From the NCBI GenBank assembly GCA_017537965.1, contig JAFYJV010000018.1:1-64000 (forward strand): a stretch of DNA of 64,000 nucleotides. The letters are read 5' to 3'. Positions within the stretch are counted from its first letter, which is position 1, and the number at the start of each line of letters is the position of its first letter. The translations under genes were made by a program, and so were the position numbers. This DNA comes from Bacteroidales bacterium (GTDB lineage Bacteria > Bacteroidota > Bacteroidia > Bacteroidales > F082). The notes under the pieces were generated by a model, which saw only the letters and a list, made by a program, of their open reading frames with translations, did not search any database and was not told where the DNA came from. Below, piece after piece: positions 27,534 to 35,595 of this stretch.

Positions 27534-28354
27534 AGTTTTTCGAGGATTTCGTCATCGATGGAAAAGGTGTGTTCTTCGGCGGGATAGGTGCCGTTTTCCA
27601 CCTCGTGGATATAGTCGCTTACCGCCGTCTTGATCACCTCGCCTACAGGGGCGAACACTTTTAGGAACTTGGCCGAGAATCCCGAGGTCATGCCTAACAT
27701 GTCCTGTGCCACCAGCACCTGGCCGTCGCAACCTGCGCCCGATCCTATTCCGATGACAGGGATCTCCAGCTTTTGTGAGATCAATGTGGCCAGCTTCATG
27801 GGCACACACTCGAGCACCAACGAGAAAGCACCGGCTTCTTGGACGGCAAGGGCTTCTGCGAGGAGCTTTTCTGCTGTCTCCTTGGTCTTGCCGACCACCT
27901 TGTAGCCGCCGAATGCGTTGATGGACTGAGGCGTCAGGCCGAGATGGGCCATCACTGGGATGCCCGCCTCTACCATGGCATGGATCTGGGGGCAGACACG
28001 GGTGCCGCCTTCCAGCTTCACCGCATTGGCGCGTCCTTCTTTCATCAGCCTTCCGGCGTTGTGCAAAGTCTCTTCCACCGACACCTGGTACGACATGAAG
28101 GGCATGTCAACCACCACCATGGCATGGTCGGCGGCACGTGCCACCGCGCGGCAATGGCACACCATGTCGTCCATGGTCACGCTGACGGTGTCCTCGTAAC
28201 CCAACATGACATTGCCCAGGGAGTCACCCACCAAGATGGCATCCACGCCGGCGTCGTTGACGAGCTTCGCCATCGTGTAGTCGTATGAGGTCAGCACGGT
28301 GATCTTCCGACCTTCTTGTTTCTTCTTCCGAAAAGTCAATACAGAATTTTTCAT
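27527..28354 (-). CDS. panB: 3-methyl-2-oxobutanoate hydroxymethyltransferase
   Basis: The 275-residue cytoplasmic enzyme adds a hydroxymethyl group from methylene-tetrahydrofolate to ketoisovalerate to give ketopantoate. Seen: KITVLTSYDYTMAKLVNDAG, VGDSLGNVMLGYEDT (metal and substrate binding), VVVDMPFMSYQ, AVKLEGG, PVMAHLGLTPQS and IGIGSGAGCDGQVLV. The start ATG overlaps the stop of the upstream panG-like gene as ATGA, showing coupled translation. Confidence 0.96.
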   Translation of the reverse strand: MKNSVLTFRKKKQEGRKITVLTSYDYTMAKLVNDAGVDAILVGDSLGNVMLGYEDTVSVTMDDMVCHCRAVARAADHAMVVVDMPFMSYQVSVEETLHNAGRLMKEGRANAVKLEGGTRVCPQIHAMVEAGIPVMAHLGLTPQSINAFGGYKVVGKTKETAEKLLAEALAVQEAGAFSLVLECVPMKLATLISQKLEIPVIGIGSGAGCDGQVLVAQDMLGMTSGFSAKFLKVFAPVGEVIKTAVSDYIHEVENGTYPAEEHTFSIDDEILEKLY

Positions 28355-29202
28355 CTCTTCAACACTTTCAAAAGGTTATTATAATCTCTATCAGGGTGCT
28401 TTTGTTGAGCCATCTCCAGCAGCCGGAGCGACAGCAGGCGGTATGTCTCTCGTTCCGCTCCCTCCAGCACTGCCAGATGGCTGGCCACCGTACCGGCATC
28501 GCCTCGCTCGACGGGCCCCGTCATGGCTTCCACACAGCCTCGCTCGGCGATGGCTTCCACATTCGACAGCATCAAGGGCGACAACAGCCGATGCGCCTCC
28601 TCCTTCTCGAAACCACATTGGCTCAACGCATCCTCGCCCATCTGCTGCAGGGCACAGAACAGGTTGCTCGACATCACAGCCGCAGCATGGTATCTCGCCT
28701 TGTCGGCGGACACGATGATCTTGTACGGATTGGCAGTCTTCATCATCCAAGATTTCAACAATTCGATTCCAGTTTCGTCGCCTTCCAACACAAAAAACTT
28801 GCCAAAAAACACGTCTTCCGACATGCGGCTGCTGACAGCACACAAAGGATGGGCGGAACCGACGTTGACACCAGCTTCTTCACTGCCTCTGAACACGGAG
28901 GAACTCAAGGCGCCGCTGCAATGCAGGAAGGTCTTTCCCGAGATCGGAAAACGACGGCATTGTTCCCACACAGCCTCAATCAAGTCATCAGGAACCGTCA
29001 ACAGCACCACATCCGTGTCGGCAATCAACGCCTTCAAGGAGGCATAGCTGCGGGTCGCGGTCTGTTCAGCGGCAGTGAGGGCTTGGGTGGGATCCACGTC
29101 ATAGAAGCCCGACACTGGCAGCCCTTTGGCCGCCAGATACGCTCCCAAAGAGGTCCCGACCTTTCCGGCACCAACGATACCGATTGCGTTCCTGTCGATC
29201 AT
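28351..29202 (-). CDS. panG: DUF2520 / Rossmann-like protein, predicted ketopantoate reductase (PanG type)
   Basis: The 283-residue product has an N-terminal NAD(P)-binding Rossmann fold (GIVGAGKVGTSLGAYLAAKG, glycines at 11, 13 and 16), the conserved segments LLTVPDDLIEAV, HCSGALSS and SAHPLCAV, and a helical C-terminal DUF2520 domain. PanG enzymes of this superfamily replace PanE for reduction of ketopantoate to pantoate in Francisella and others. Its position as first gene, ATGA-coupled to panB, supports that role here; the substrate is inference. The start is the ATG at 29202: an upstream in-frame TTG is part of the -7 box at 29230-29237. Confidence 0.8.
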   Translation of the reverse strand: MIDRNAIGIVGAGKVGTSLGAYLAAKGLPVSGFYDVDPTQALTAAEQTATRSYASLKALIADTDVVLLTVPDDLIEAVWEQCRRFPISGKTFLHCSGALSSSVFRGSEEAGVNVGSAHPLCAVSSRMSEDVFFGKFFVLEGDETGIELLKSWMMKTANPYKIIVSADKARYHAAAVMSSNLFCALQQMGEDALSQCGFEKEEAHRLLSPLMLSNVEAIAERGCVEAMTGPVERGDAGTVASHLAVLEGAERETYRLLSLRLLEMAQQKHPDRDYNNLLKVLKR

Positions 29203-29229
29203 TCTTGCAAAAGCTTTACTCTGAGGCGA

Positions 29230-29237
29230 CAAAATTA
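29230..29237 (-). promoter_or_regulatory. Bacteroidota -7 box for the panG-panB-panC-panD-coaBC-coaX operon
   Basis: The minus strand reads TAATTTTG, 28 bases upstream of the panG ATG. It is the only good promoter seen for the six genes, whose gaps never exceed 24 bases. Confidence 0.6.
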
Positions 29238-29282
29238 AGTAATATTTCTTTTCGGTTTCTTTTGTGATTATTCAGATTTTAA

Positions 29283-29290
29283 TAATTTTG
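29283..29290 (+). promoter_or_regulatory. Bacteroidota -7 box for the fused dehydrogenase gene
   Basis: The plus strand reads TAATTTTG. It places transcription start near 29297, so the upstream in-frame GTG at 29290 cannot be the start and the ATG at 29326 is preferred. The spacer to the divergent pan promoter is only 45 bases. Confidence 0.6.
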
Positions 29291-29325
29291 TGCCTCGCAA
29301 AAAAATTGACATTAACGCTGAAGCT

Positions 29326-32300
29326 ATGTATAAGATTGAAAAACACCCTATTTTGGACATCCCACAGGAAGACCTGGTGGAGTTCCAATATGAAGGCAAA
29401 ACCGTAAAAGGTCAGCGGGGCAAGACCATCGCCGCCGCCCTTCACCAAGCAGGTTATCCCATCCACAGCCATAGCATTGCGGGTCGCAACCGAAGCCTTG
29501 AATGCGGCATCGGCAAGTGCGGCGCCTGCGAGATGCTCGTGGACGGCAAGATCCGCCGTATTTGCATCACCAAAGTGGATGGCGTGAAGGAAGTGTGTGA
29601 AATCCCCAAGGGCTACCAACCCGAACCTTCAGAGAACCCGCAACGCGAGGTAAAGATTTTCAAGACCACCGTCGCCATCATTGGCGCTGGTCCTGCCGGT
29701 CTGGCTTGCCGTGAGAAACTCAACGAGCTGGGCATCCCGAATCTGGTCATTGACAACAACGCCAGCATCGGCGGACAGTTCAACATGCAGACCCACCAGT
29801 TCTTCTTCTTCGAGAAGGAACAGAAGTTCGGTGGCATGCGTGGCTTCGACATTGCCAAGACGCTGGCTGGCGACAACCATGACGGGATTTTGCTGAACAA
29901 CACCGTTTGGGATCTGCTGGAAGGCAAGCGCATCGCCCTGAAGAATGTCGTTACTCAGGAGATCAGCTATGTGGATGCGGAGCATCTCGTGGTCGCCACG
30001 GGCGCCGTGCCTTTCATGCCGACCTTCGAGAACGACGACGTGCCAGGTGTATATACCGCCGCCGTCTTCCAAAAGATGATGAACCAAGAGCACACCCTGC
30101 TGGGCAAGAAGGTCCTCACCGTGGGAGCAGGCAACATCGGCTACCTGACCTCTTACCAAGGCATGCAGGCTGGTGCAACCATCAAAGCCATCATCGAAGG
30201 CATGGACCACGAAGGAGGTTTCCCCGTGCAGGCCAACCGTGTGCGCCGTCTGGGCATCCCGATCATGACATCGCATGTGTTGCTGAAGGCCATCCCGAAT
30301 GAGGACTACACTGGCATCGTGGGCGCCGTCATCGCCGAATGCAAGAACTTCAAGCCCATCCCGGGAACAGAGAAAATCATTACCGACATCGACATCATCA
30401 ACATCTGCACAGGTCTGATTCCCGACGACCAACTTCTCAACAAGGGTAAGCAGGTGTTCGGCCTCAACACCTACGGCTGCGGCGATGCGGTCCGCATCGG
30501 CGAAGGCACCAGCGCCGTGCTCCGTGGCAAGCAAGCCGCTTTCGAAGTGGCCCAAAACCTCGGCGTGCGTTACAATTATGAAGAGTATCTGGAGGTGTCC
30601 AGACAATATATCGACTCGCAACAAAAGCCCGTTCGCATCCTTGAGGAGCCTAACCTACCCGATAAGGAACGCATGATGGCCAAGCCATTTGTGCAGCTCG
30701 ACTGCCTCTACGGCTTTGCCTGCAACCCCTGCTCGTTCAGCTGCCCGCAAGGCGCCATCACCAAGGCCTCGACCAACACGGTACCGGTCGTTGACTACAA
30801 CAAGTGCATCGGCTGTATGCAGTGCGTCAACCACTGCCCAGGTCTAGCTATCTTCGGTTATGACCTCAACAAGAATGTGGTCTTCCTGCCCGTCGAATAC
30901 GATGTGGAGGAAGGCAAGGAGGTCTATCTCATCGACAACAACGGCGAGATCTTGTGTGACGGCATCATCGAGAAGGTGATGCGCAAGCCCAACAAGACGC
31001 ATGTCGTTCGCGTGAAGGTGGATCCAGCCAAGTGGAGAACGGAGTTGCCCGTGATGACTGACATCAAGGGATTCATCTTGAAAGAAAGATACCCGAAACC
31101 GCTTTGTTTTATGATGATCGACCCGATGCCCGGAAAGACGGCCGCCACCGTCACCACCGAAGATGCCTTCGTCTGCCACTGCGAGGATGTCGATCTGAAG
31201 ACCATCCTGAAGGCCGTCGGCGACCGCAAGTTCATCTCTGTCGATGAGTTGAAGCACATCACCCGCATGGGCATGGGTCCTTGCCGCGGCAAGCGTTGCG
31301 TGTCGAGAGCCAAGCAGATTTTACGTGGCTATGGCATCGAGGTGGTGGGCGAGTCGTCGCCGCGCGCCCCATTGGCCAACCAAGTCACCTTGGGCGACGT
31401 GTATCAGCCCAACCGTAAGGAGACCTTCGTGTTCCAGACGGGCAACGACGTGAAGAAAGAGCGCGTCGAAGTGCTCATCGCCGGCGGTGGCATCGCCGGT
31501 AGCGGTGCCTTCCGTTACTTTGCCGAGGCAGGCAAGAAACCTGTGTTGGTCAACTACGACCGCGGCTCTTCGTGGCGCTGCATTGGAGGTGGCCGTCCCG
31601 CCTTCTCCAACCCCGACATTTCTGATATCGCCAACCACAACTTGGAGATTTTCAAGAGTATCCAGGCAGTCCACAACATCGACTTCAAGATGACGCGTTA
31701 CGTGAACCTCGTTCACGATGAGGCCACCTATAAGGCTTTGGATGCCTCGCGTGCCTGGAGCGATGCCTACATGATCGACAAGAAGGATTTCCGTAAGGAG
31801 ATTTCGCCGCTGTGGAACATGGACAGCAATGTCTATAGCCATGCCTTGATCTCCAACGACTGCTGGCAGGCTACGCCTGGCCGTACCATCGACTACATCC
31901 GTGGCATCGCCATTGAGCATGGCGGCCGTCTGATGGAAGACTGCGAGTTGGTCTTCGTGCAGAAGAGCGGCGACAAGTTCGTTGCACTTGTCCGCACCCA
32001 CGACAAGCAGTTTGTGGAATTCACCTGCGACCACTTCGTCAACGCCATGGGCTGGGGTGCCGAGAAGTTCACCGACATGCTGGGCATCGACACGCAACTC
32101 TATCCCGTGAAGCACCAGGCCTTCATCACCCGCCGTCTGCCCAATCTGGGTGTCAATGGCGACTCGCTCGACATGATCATCGACCGCCGTCACTACAAAG
32201 GCTTCAGCGCCGTCTATGGACAACAGTTCCTGCACACGGGACAGATCATCGGCTGTGCATCGCCCGACTGCGACGCCTTCGAGGCACGTCAGAACCTCAA

Positions 32301-32589
32301 GTACAACAGCAAGGAGTTCTTGCAGATCTGCAGCGAAGTCTTCGCCGACTGGATCCCGAACCTCGCTTCTGTGGGCTTCCACGCGGTGTGGGCGGGCTAC
32401 TATATGGAGCCTCGCTACATCGTCGATCCCGAGGTGGGTATGCTCACCGGTTTGCGTGGCCACGGCTTCATGCTCGGCCAGTATCTCGCCAAGATCTATG
32501 TCGATAAGTACCTTGGCAAAGAGGTGCCTGGCTACATGAAGGATCTTGCCTTAAGCGGCAAGGGCTTGAGCGAGAATGCGTTCAAATAG
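29326..32589 (+). CDS. fused three-part FAD/iron-sulfur amino-acid or amine dehydrogenase
   Basis: The 1087-residue product joins parts usually encoded by three genes, as in hydrogen cyanide synthase HcnABC, octopine/nopaline oxidase or hydroxyproline dehydrogenase. Order: a [2Fe-2S] domain with Cys 60, 65, 68 and 80; an FAD/NAD oxidoreductase with IIGAGPAGLAC (~118-128) and a second GAGNIG (~267); two ferredoxin-like clusters (CNPCSFSCPQG and CIGCMQCVNHCPG, ~465-508); a BFD-like [2Fe-2S] domain (CHCEDVD ~616, then GPCRGKRC ~651); and a DAO-type FAD domain from ~714 (VLIAGGGIAGSGAFRYF, then GGGRPAF). No signal peptide. Predicted to oxidise a secondary amine such as sarcosine, proline or hydroxyproline and pass electrons on through the clusters; the substrate is unknown. 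It is monocistronic, with its own promoter and terminator. Confidence 0.85.
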   Translation: MYKIEKHPILDIPQEDLVEFQYEGKTVKGQRGKTIAAALHQAGYPIHSHSIAGRNRSLECGIGKCGACEMLVDGKIRRICITKVDGVKEVCEIPKGYQPEPSENPQREVKIFKTTVAIIGAGPAGLACREKLNELGIPNLVIDNNASIGGQFNMQTHQFFFFEKEQKFGGMRGFDIAKTLAGDNHDGILLNNTVWDLLEGKRIALKNVVTQEISYVDAEHLVVATGAVPFMPTFENDDVPGVYTAAVFQKMMNQEHTLLGKKVLTVGAGNIGYLTSYQGMQAGATIKAIIEGMDHEGGFPVQANRVRRLGIPIMTSHVLLKAIPNEDYTGIVGAVIAECKNFKPIPGTEKIITDIDIINICTGLIPDDQLLNKGKQVFGLNTYGCGDAVRIGEGTSAVLRGKQAAFEVAQNLGVRYNYEEYLEVSRQYIDSQQKPVRILEEPNLPDKERMMAKPFVQLDCLYGFACNPCSFSCPQGAITKASTNTVPVVDYNKCIGCMQCVNHCPGLAIFGYDLNKNVVFLPVEYDVEEGKEVYLIDNNGEILCDGIIEKVMRKPNKTHVVRVKVDPAKWRTELPVMTDIKGFILKERYPKPLCFMMIDPMPGKTAATVTTEDAFVCHCEDVDLKTILKAVGDRKFISVDELKHITRMGMGPCRGKRCVSRAKQILRGYGIEVVGESSPRAPLANQVTLGDVYQPNRKETFVFQTGNDVKKERVEVLIAGGGIAGSGAFRYFAEAGKKPVLVNYDRGSSWRCIGGGRPAFSNPDISDIANHNLEIFKSIQAVHNIDFKMTRYVNLVHDEATYKALDASRAWSDAYMIDKKDFRKEISPLWNMDSNVYSHALISNDCWQATPGRTIDYIRGIAIEHGGRLMEDCELVFVQKSGDKFVALVRTHDKQFVEFTCDHFVNAMGWGAEKFTDMLGIDTQLYPVKHQAFITRRLPNLGVNGDSLDMIIDRRHYKGFSAVYGQQFLHTGQIIGCASPDCDAFEARQNLKYNSKEFLQICSEVFADWIPNLASVGFHAVWAGYYMEPRYIVDPEVGMLTGLRGHGFMLGQYLAKIYVDKYLGKEVPGYMKDLALSGKGLSENAFK

Positions 32590-32592
32590 AAG

Positions 32593-32612
32593 TCGGAAGA
32601 CAGAAGCAAGTA
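32593..32612. repeat. short heptamer repeat after the dehydrogenase gene
   Basis: TCGGAAG and ACAGAAG are followed by CAAGTAG. It begins 4 bases beyond the stop codon and leads straight into the terminator stem. The units match the (A/T)C(G/A)GAAG consensus of the 24256 tract. Confidence 0.45.
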
Positions 32613-32650
32613 GAGACGCGGCTCGCCGCGTCTCTACTTATTTTGTTTTT
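32608..32650 (+). terminator. intrinsic terminator after the fused dehydrogenase gene
   Basis: AAGTAGAGACGCGG pairs perfectly with CCGCGTCTCTACTT around a CTCG tetraloop, followed by ATTTTGTTTTT. The 14-bp perfect stem is unusually strong and is the kind of palindrome found repeated between genes in Bacteroidota. Confidence 0.9.
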
Positions 32651-32693
32651 AAAAATTCCACAAAAATTCTATTGACAATTCCAAAAATATTGC

Positions 32694-32701
32694 TATTTTT
32701 G
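32694..32701 (+). promoter_or_regulatory. Bacteroidota -7 box for the third DUF5618 gene
   Basis: TATTTTTG, with a TTGAC about 20 bases upstream (near 32672). It places the start codon at 32727 and rules out the in-frame GTG at 32706. Confidence 0.6.
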
Positions 32702-32726
32702 CATCGTGTCTGTAAAATTAGTTGAT

Positions 32727-33134
32727 ATGAAAAAGGATTTGATCAAAGAAGCGAGGCGTTATGTGGACAATGCCAAAAAGGTCTTGGCTGAAAATGGATG
32801 TTACAACCAGGAGTTAAATCTCTATGAAGATGAGAAATATGTCAGGGCGGCAGGTCATTACCTATGGCATGCGGTGTTGATGGCTTTGGATGCCGTGTTT
32901 CACGTCAGGGCGGATCGCCGCACAAGAGTACACATTGATGACTATCTGGAGGTTGTTAACAAACGCGATGGGAAACTGGCGAAACTTGTCAACACCGCTT
33001 ATCAAATCATGCATCTCACCATGGATTATGATGGTAATCCAGAGAAAAATGTTTGTGTCGCTGGGTTCCGTCTCGCTAACGACGTCATTGACCGTTGCGA
33101 AAAGATGCTGCCGAAGTCGGCTGTGTTAAGCTAG
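32727..33134 (+). CDS. DUF5618 family protein
   Basis: The 135-residue product shares the full family pattern with the genes at the left end: ARRYVDNAKKVLAENG, DEKYVRAAGHYLWHAVLMALD, AVFHV, VNKRDGKLAKLVNTAYQIMH and FRLANDVIDRCEKM. It is predicted helical and cytoplasmic. Unlike the other two copies it is on the plus strand and lacks the ~130-bp flanking repeat. Function is unknown. It ends 7 bases before the convergent SGNH-like gene. Confidence 0.8.
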   Translation: MKKDLIKEARRYVDNAKKVLAENGCYNQELNLYEDEKYVRAAGHYLWHAVLMALDAVFHVRADRRTRVHIDDYLEVVNKRDGKLAKLVNTAYQIMHLTMDYDGNPEKNVCVAGFRLANDVIDRCEKMLPKSAVLS

Positions 33135-33141
33135 CATCATT

Positions 33142-34149
33142 TTAACGTAGTGCTTCCGCCACGTTACGGGCAATAGTCAGACGGCCTTCTTGATAATAAT
33201 GCTCGGTGGGCCATTCCCGGTCGATGAAGAGGGAATCACGTACCATCTCCAAGTTGTTGACCACTGCGACGCCCATCGACTCGTAACGATCGGTGAGGTA
33301 GGCGACATTTTCGCGCATCAAGTAGGTCAAGTCGGGTCCGGCCAGCTCCTCCGCCTTGTCGATATTTTCAGCCAGGATGTTGAAGACCAGCTTCCATCCT
33401 CGTTTCTCGGCCAGCTTCACGATGCGGTCGAAGTCCTTCACCCTGGGGTTGTCGTCATGAATCTGGAAAGCGTAGTTCTTCACGAAATGGGCGGTCAGCT
33501 CGGTGAGTGCCTTGCTTTGGTTACCTTCTGAATCGTTGACACCATTTTTGGCAATGCTTCGGTTCCATTCGGCAGTGGTCTTATAGGGGAAGGGATAGGG
33601 AAACGCCAAAGTTTCCTTTGCCCATGCCTTTTTTGCCTTCTCGTTCCATTCTGCCTTATCGTGAATTGGATAGGCCTTGAAAGCCAACAATGCCCTTCCC
33701 ATCAAGGGAGGATAGCCTTTGATCAGTACGAGTTGCTTCTGAAGCGCTGTCTCCAAACTTGAATTGATCCAGTTGGCACCGAACGAGCGCAGGTTCATCG
33801 TCACCACGACAGTCTGGATGTCGTTGTCCTTGGGGATGTTTTTCAGCAGATAATAATAGACCTCTGCGTGGGCCGCTTCCTTGGTGATGTCGCCGCAGCG
33901 GATCTCCGGAAGTTCGTCGTCAAGCATCTCGCTGATCTTTCGTTTATCTTGATCCTTATGTCCATAAGTCTTGTTTGACGACTCGCCAAGATAGACCAGT
34001 TCATAGCGATCGGTGGCGGCTTTTCGCGATAGCGTGACAAGCTCAGAATGGGCCATTAGGTCTTTCTCGAAAAAGAAAGCGGCATAAATCCAGTTCATCA
34101 GGACCAACAGGACAGCGAGGACGAGGATGGGAATCAACAGTTTCTTCAT
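33142..34149 (-). CDS. membrane-anchored SGNH-like protein, partner of the MBOAT acyltransferase
   Basis: The 335-residue product begins MKKLLIPILVLAVLLVLMNWIY, one membrane segment. The outward part has a LVYLGESSNKTYGH segment, which resembles the G-x-S block of SGNH hydrolases, and a C-terminal DREWPTEHYYQEGR that could supply the Asp and His. I did not confirm the full catalytic triad. The gene starts 5 bases after the MBOAT stop, the same arrangement as DltB/DltD and AlgI/AlgX-type systems in which an SGNH protein finishes the acyl transfer outside the membrane. The ATG at 34149 is preferred: the longer frame would overlap the MBOAT gene. Confidence 0.7.
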   Translation of the reverse strand: MKKLLIPILVLAVLLVLMNWIYAAFFFEKDLMAHSELVTLSRKAATDRYELVYLGESSNKTYGHKDQDKRKISEMLDDELPEIRCGDITKEAAHAEVYYYLLKNIPKDNDIQTVVVTMNLRSFGANWINSSLETALQKQLVLIKGYPPLMGRALLAFKAYPIHDKAEWNEKAKKAWAKETLAFPYPFPYKTTAEWNRSIAKNGVNDSEGNQSKALTELTAHFVKNYAFQIHDDNPRVKDFDRIVKLAEKRGWKLVFNILAENIDKAEELAGPDLTYLMRENVAYLTDRYESMGVAVVNNLEMVRDSLFIDREWPTEHYYQEGRLTIARNVAEALR

Positions 34150-34154
34150 GGCGG

Positions 34155-35573
34155 TCAGAATTGGAAATAGATGAACGGGAAGTTGTTGACGCTGGAGAAG
34201 GCGATGGTACAAAAGAGCAGTAGGGCATAGACGGTCCAGCGCAAGACGGCGTGTTTGCCTTGGCACCATCGGTCGAAACGCTGGTCTTTTAGGAGGATGT
34301 CAAACAGGATGAACAGTCCCAAAAACAGCCAAAGGCTGGGTTCGACGGCGAGCCTCTGGCCGCCGTCGAACTGGGTGAAAGCACCCTTGAACACCGCCTT
34401 CATGTTGGCGAAGTCGGTGGCACGGAACAGTACCCAGAACAGGGTGACGAAAAGGAAGGTCTTGGCGGTGTTCACCAAGTTAAGCATGATGCGGAGCCTT
34501 TGATACTGGATTTCTTTGTTTCCTTTGGCCTTTAGGAGCACTTTTTCAACGATATGGAGCAGGCCGTGGGCAAGACCCCACAAGAGAAAGGTCCAGTTGG
34601 CACCATGCCAAATACCGCTCAATACGAAGACCACCAAGATGTTGTACATCCAGCGTCCGAGCTTTACACGGCTGCCACCCAAAGGGATATAAACGTAATC
34701 GCGGAACCAGGTGGACAGCGAGATATGCCAGCGGTGCCAGAACTCGGCGATGTTCCGCGAGAGATATGGCGAGCGGAAGTTGTCGCTGATCTCATAGCCC
34801 ATCAACAAGGCACTGCCCAAGGCGATGGTGGAGTAGCCAAAGAAGTCCCCGTAGATCTGGAAGGAATAAAACACCATGGCCAGCCAGACACTCCACGAAT
34901 TGTATTGTTCGGGATGTTCGTACACCAGATCGACATGGGCGCCAAGGTTGTCGGCCACCACCATCTTGATGAAGAAACCAAAGAGGATGAGCCTAAGACC
35001 TCTTGCAATGTTGTTTTCGTTGAAACGTTTCTCCTCGTGTAGTTGGCGGAGAAGGTTGCCAGGGCGTTCGATAGGTCCCGTGACCAACTGAGGGAAGAAC
35101 ATCACATACAGGGCATAGTAGCCGAAATGCCGCTCTGCTTTCTGATGGCCGCGATAGACCTCGATTACGTAGCTCATGCTTTGGAAGGTATGGAAGGAGA
35201 GGCCAATAGGTAAGATGATTTTCACCGTGGTATTGACGTTCAGTCCTAACGCTTGGCATAAAGCCACGAAATTGTCGTTGATGAAACCCAAATACTTGAA
35301 GACGAAAAGCACCAACAAAGTGGAAGTGATGCTGATGACAAAAATAGTCTTTTTCTTTTTCGGGCTGTCTGCATACCGTTCCATGAGGATTCCAGCGCCA
35401 TAGTCGATGACGATGGTCACGAGCAAGATGAGGATGTATTGTGGGACGAACCACATGTAAAACAGGCAGCTCGCAGCCAAAAGCAGAATCCAGCGAAAAC
35501 GTTGCGGTGTCAGGTAAAACAGTAACACCACGATGGGAAGGAAGATCAGATATTCGATGGAGTTGAAGACCAC
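34155..35573 (-). CDS. MBOAT family O-acyltransferase
   Basis: The 472-residue polytopic membrane protein moves an acyl group (often acetyl) across or along the inner membrane onto an exported polymer. Seen: the start MVFNSIEYLIFLPIVVLLFY, several membrane helices, FWHRWHISLSTWFRDYVYIPLG and the invariant-His segment GIWHGANWTFLLWGLAHG typical of AlgI/DltB-type enzymes. The start codon is GTG at 35573. It lies 22 bases after the polyprenyl synthase gene and directly before an SGNH-like gene. The acceptor cannot be named; LPS or an exopolysaccharide is the usual choice. Confidence 0.9.
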   Translation of the reverse strand: MVFNSIEYLIFLPIVVLLFYLTPQRFRWILLLAASCLFYMWFVPQYILILLVTIVIDYGAGILMERYADSPKKKKTIFVISITSTLLVLFVFKYLGFINDNFVALCQALGLNVNTTVKIILPIGLSFHTFQSMSYVIEVYRGHQKAERHFGYYALYVMFFPQLVTGPIERPGNLLRQLHEEKRFNENNIARGLRLILFGFFIKMVVADNLGAHVDLVYEHPEQYNSWSVWLAMVFYSFQIYGDFFGYSTIALGSALLMGYEISDNFRSPYLSRNIAEFWHRWHISLSTWFRDYVYIPLGGSRVKLGRWMYNILVVFVLSGIWHGANWTFLLWGLAHGLLHIVEKVLLKAKGNKEIQYQRLRIMLNLVNTAKTFLFVTLFWVLFRATDFANMKAVFKGAFTQFDGGQRLAVEPSLWLFLGLFILFDILLKDQRFDRWCQGKHAVLRWTVYALLLFCTIAFSSVNNFPFIYFQF

Positions 35574-35595
35574 GGCCGGACTGTTTTTGCAATGG

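Noticed and set aside
31321..32463. A 380-codon minus-strand frame opposite the DAO domain of the fused dehydrogenase
   Set aside because: The sense strand has FAD-binding motifs and continuous domains; the antisense product is a shadow.
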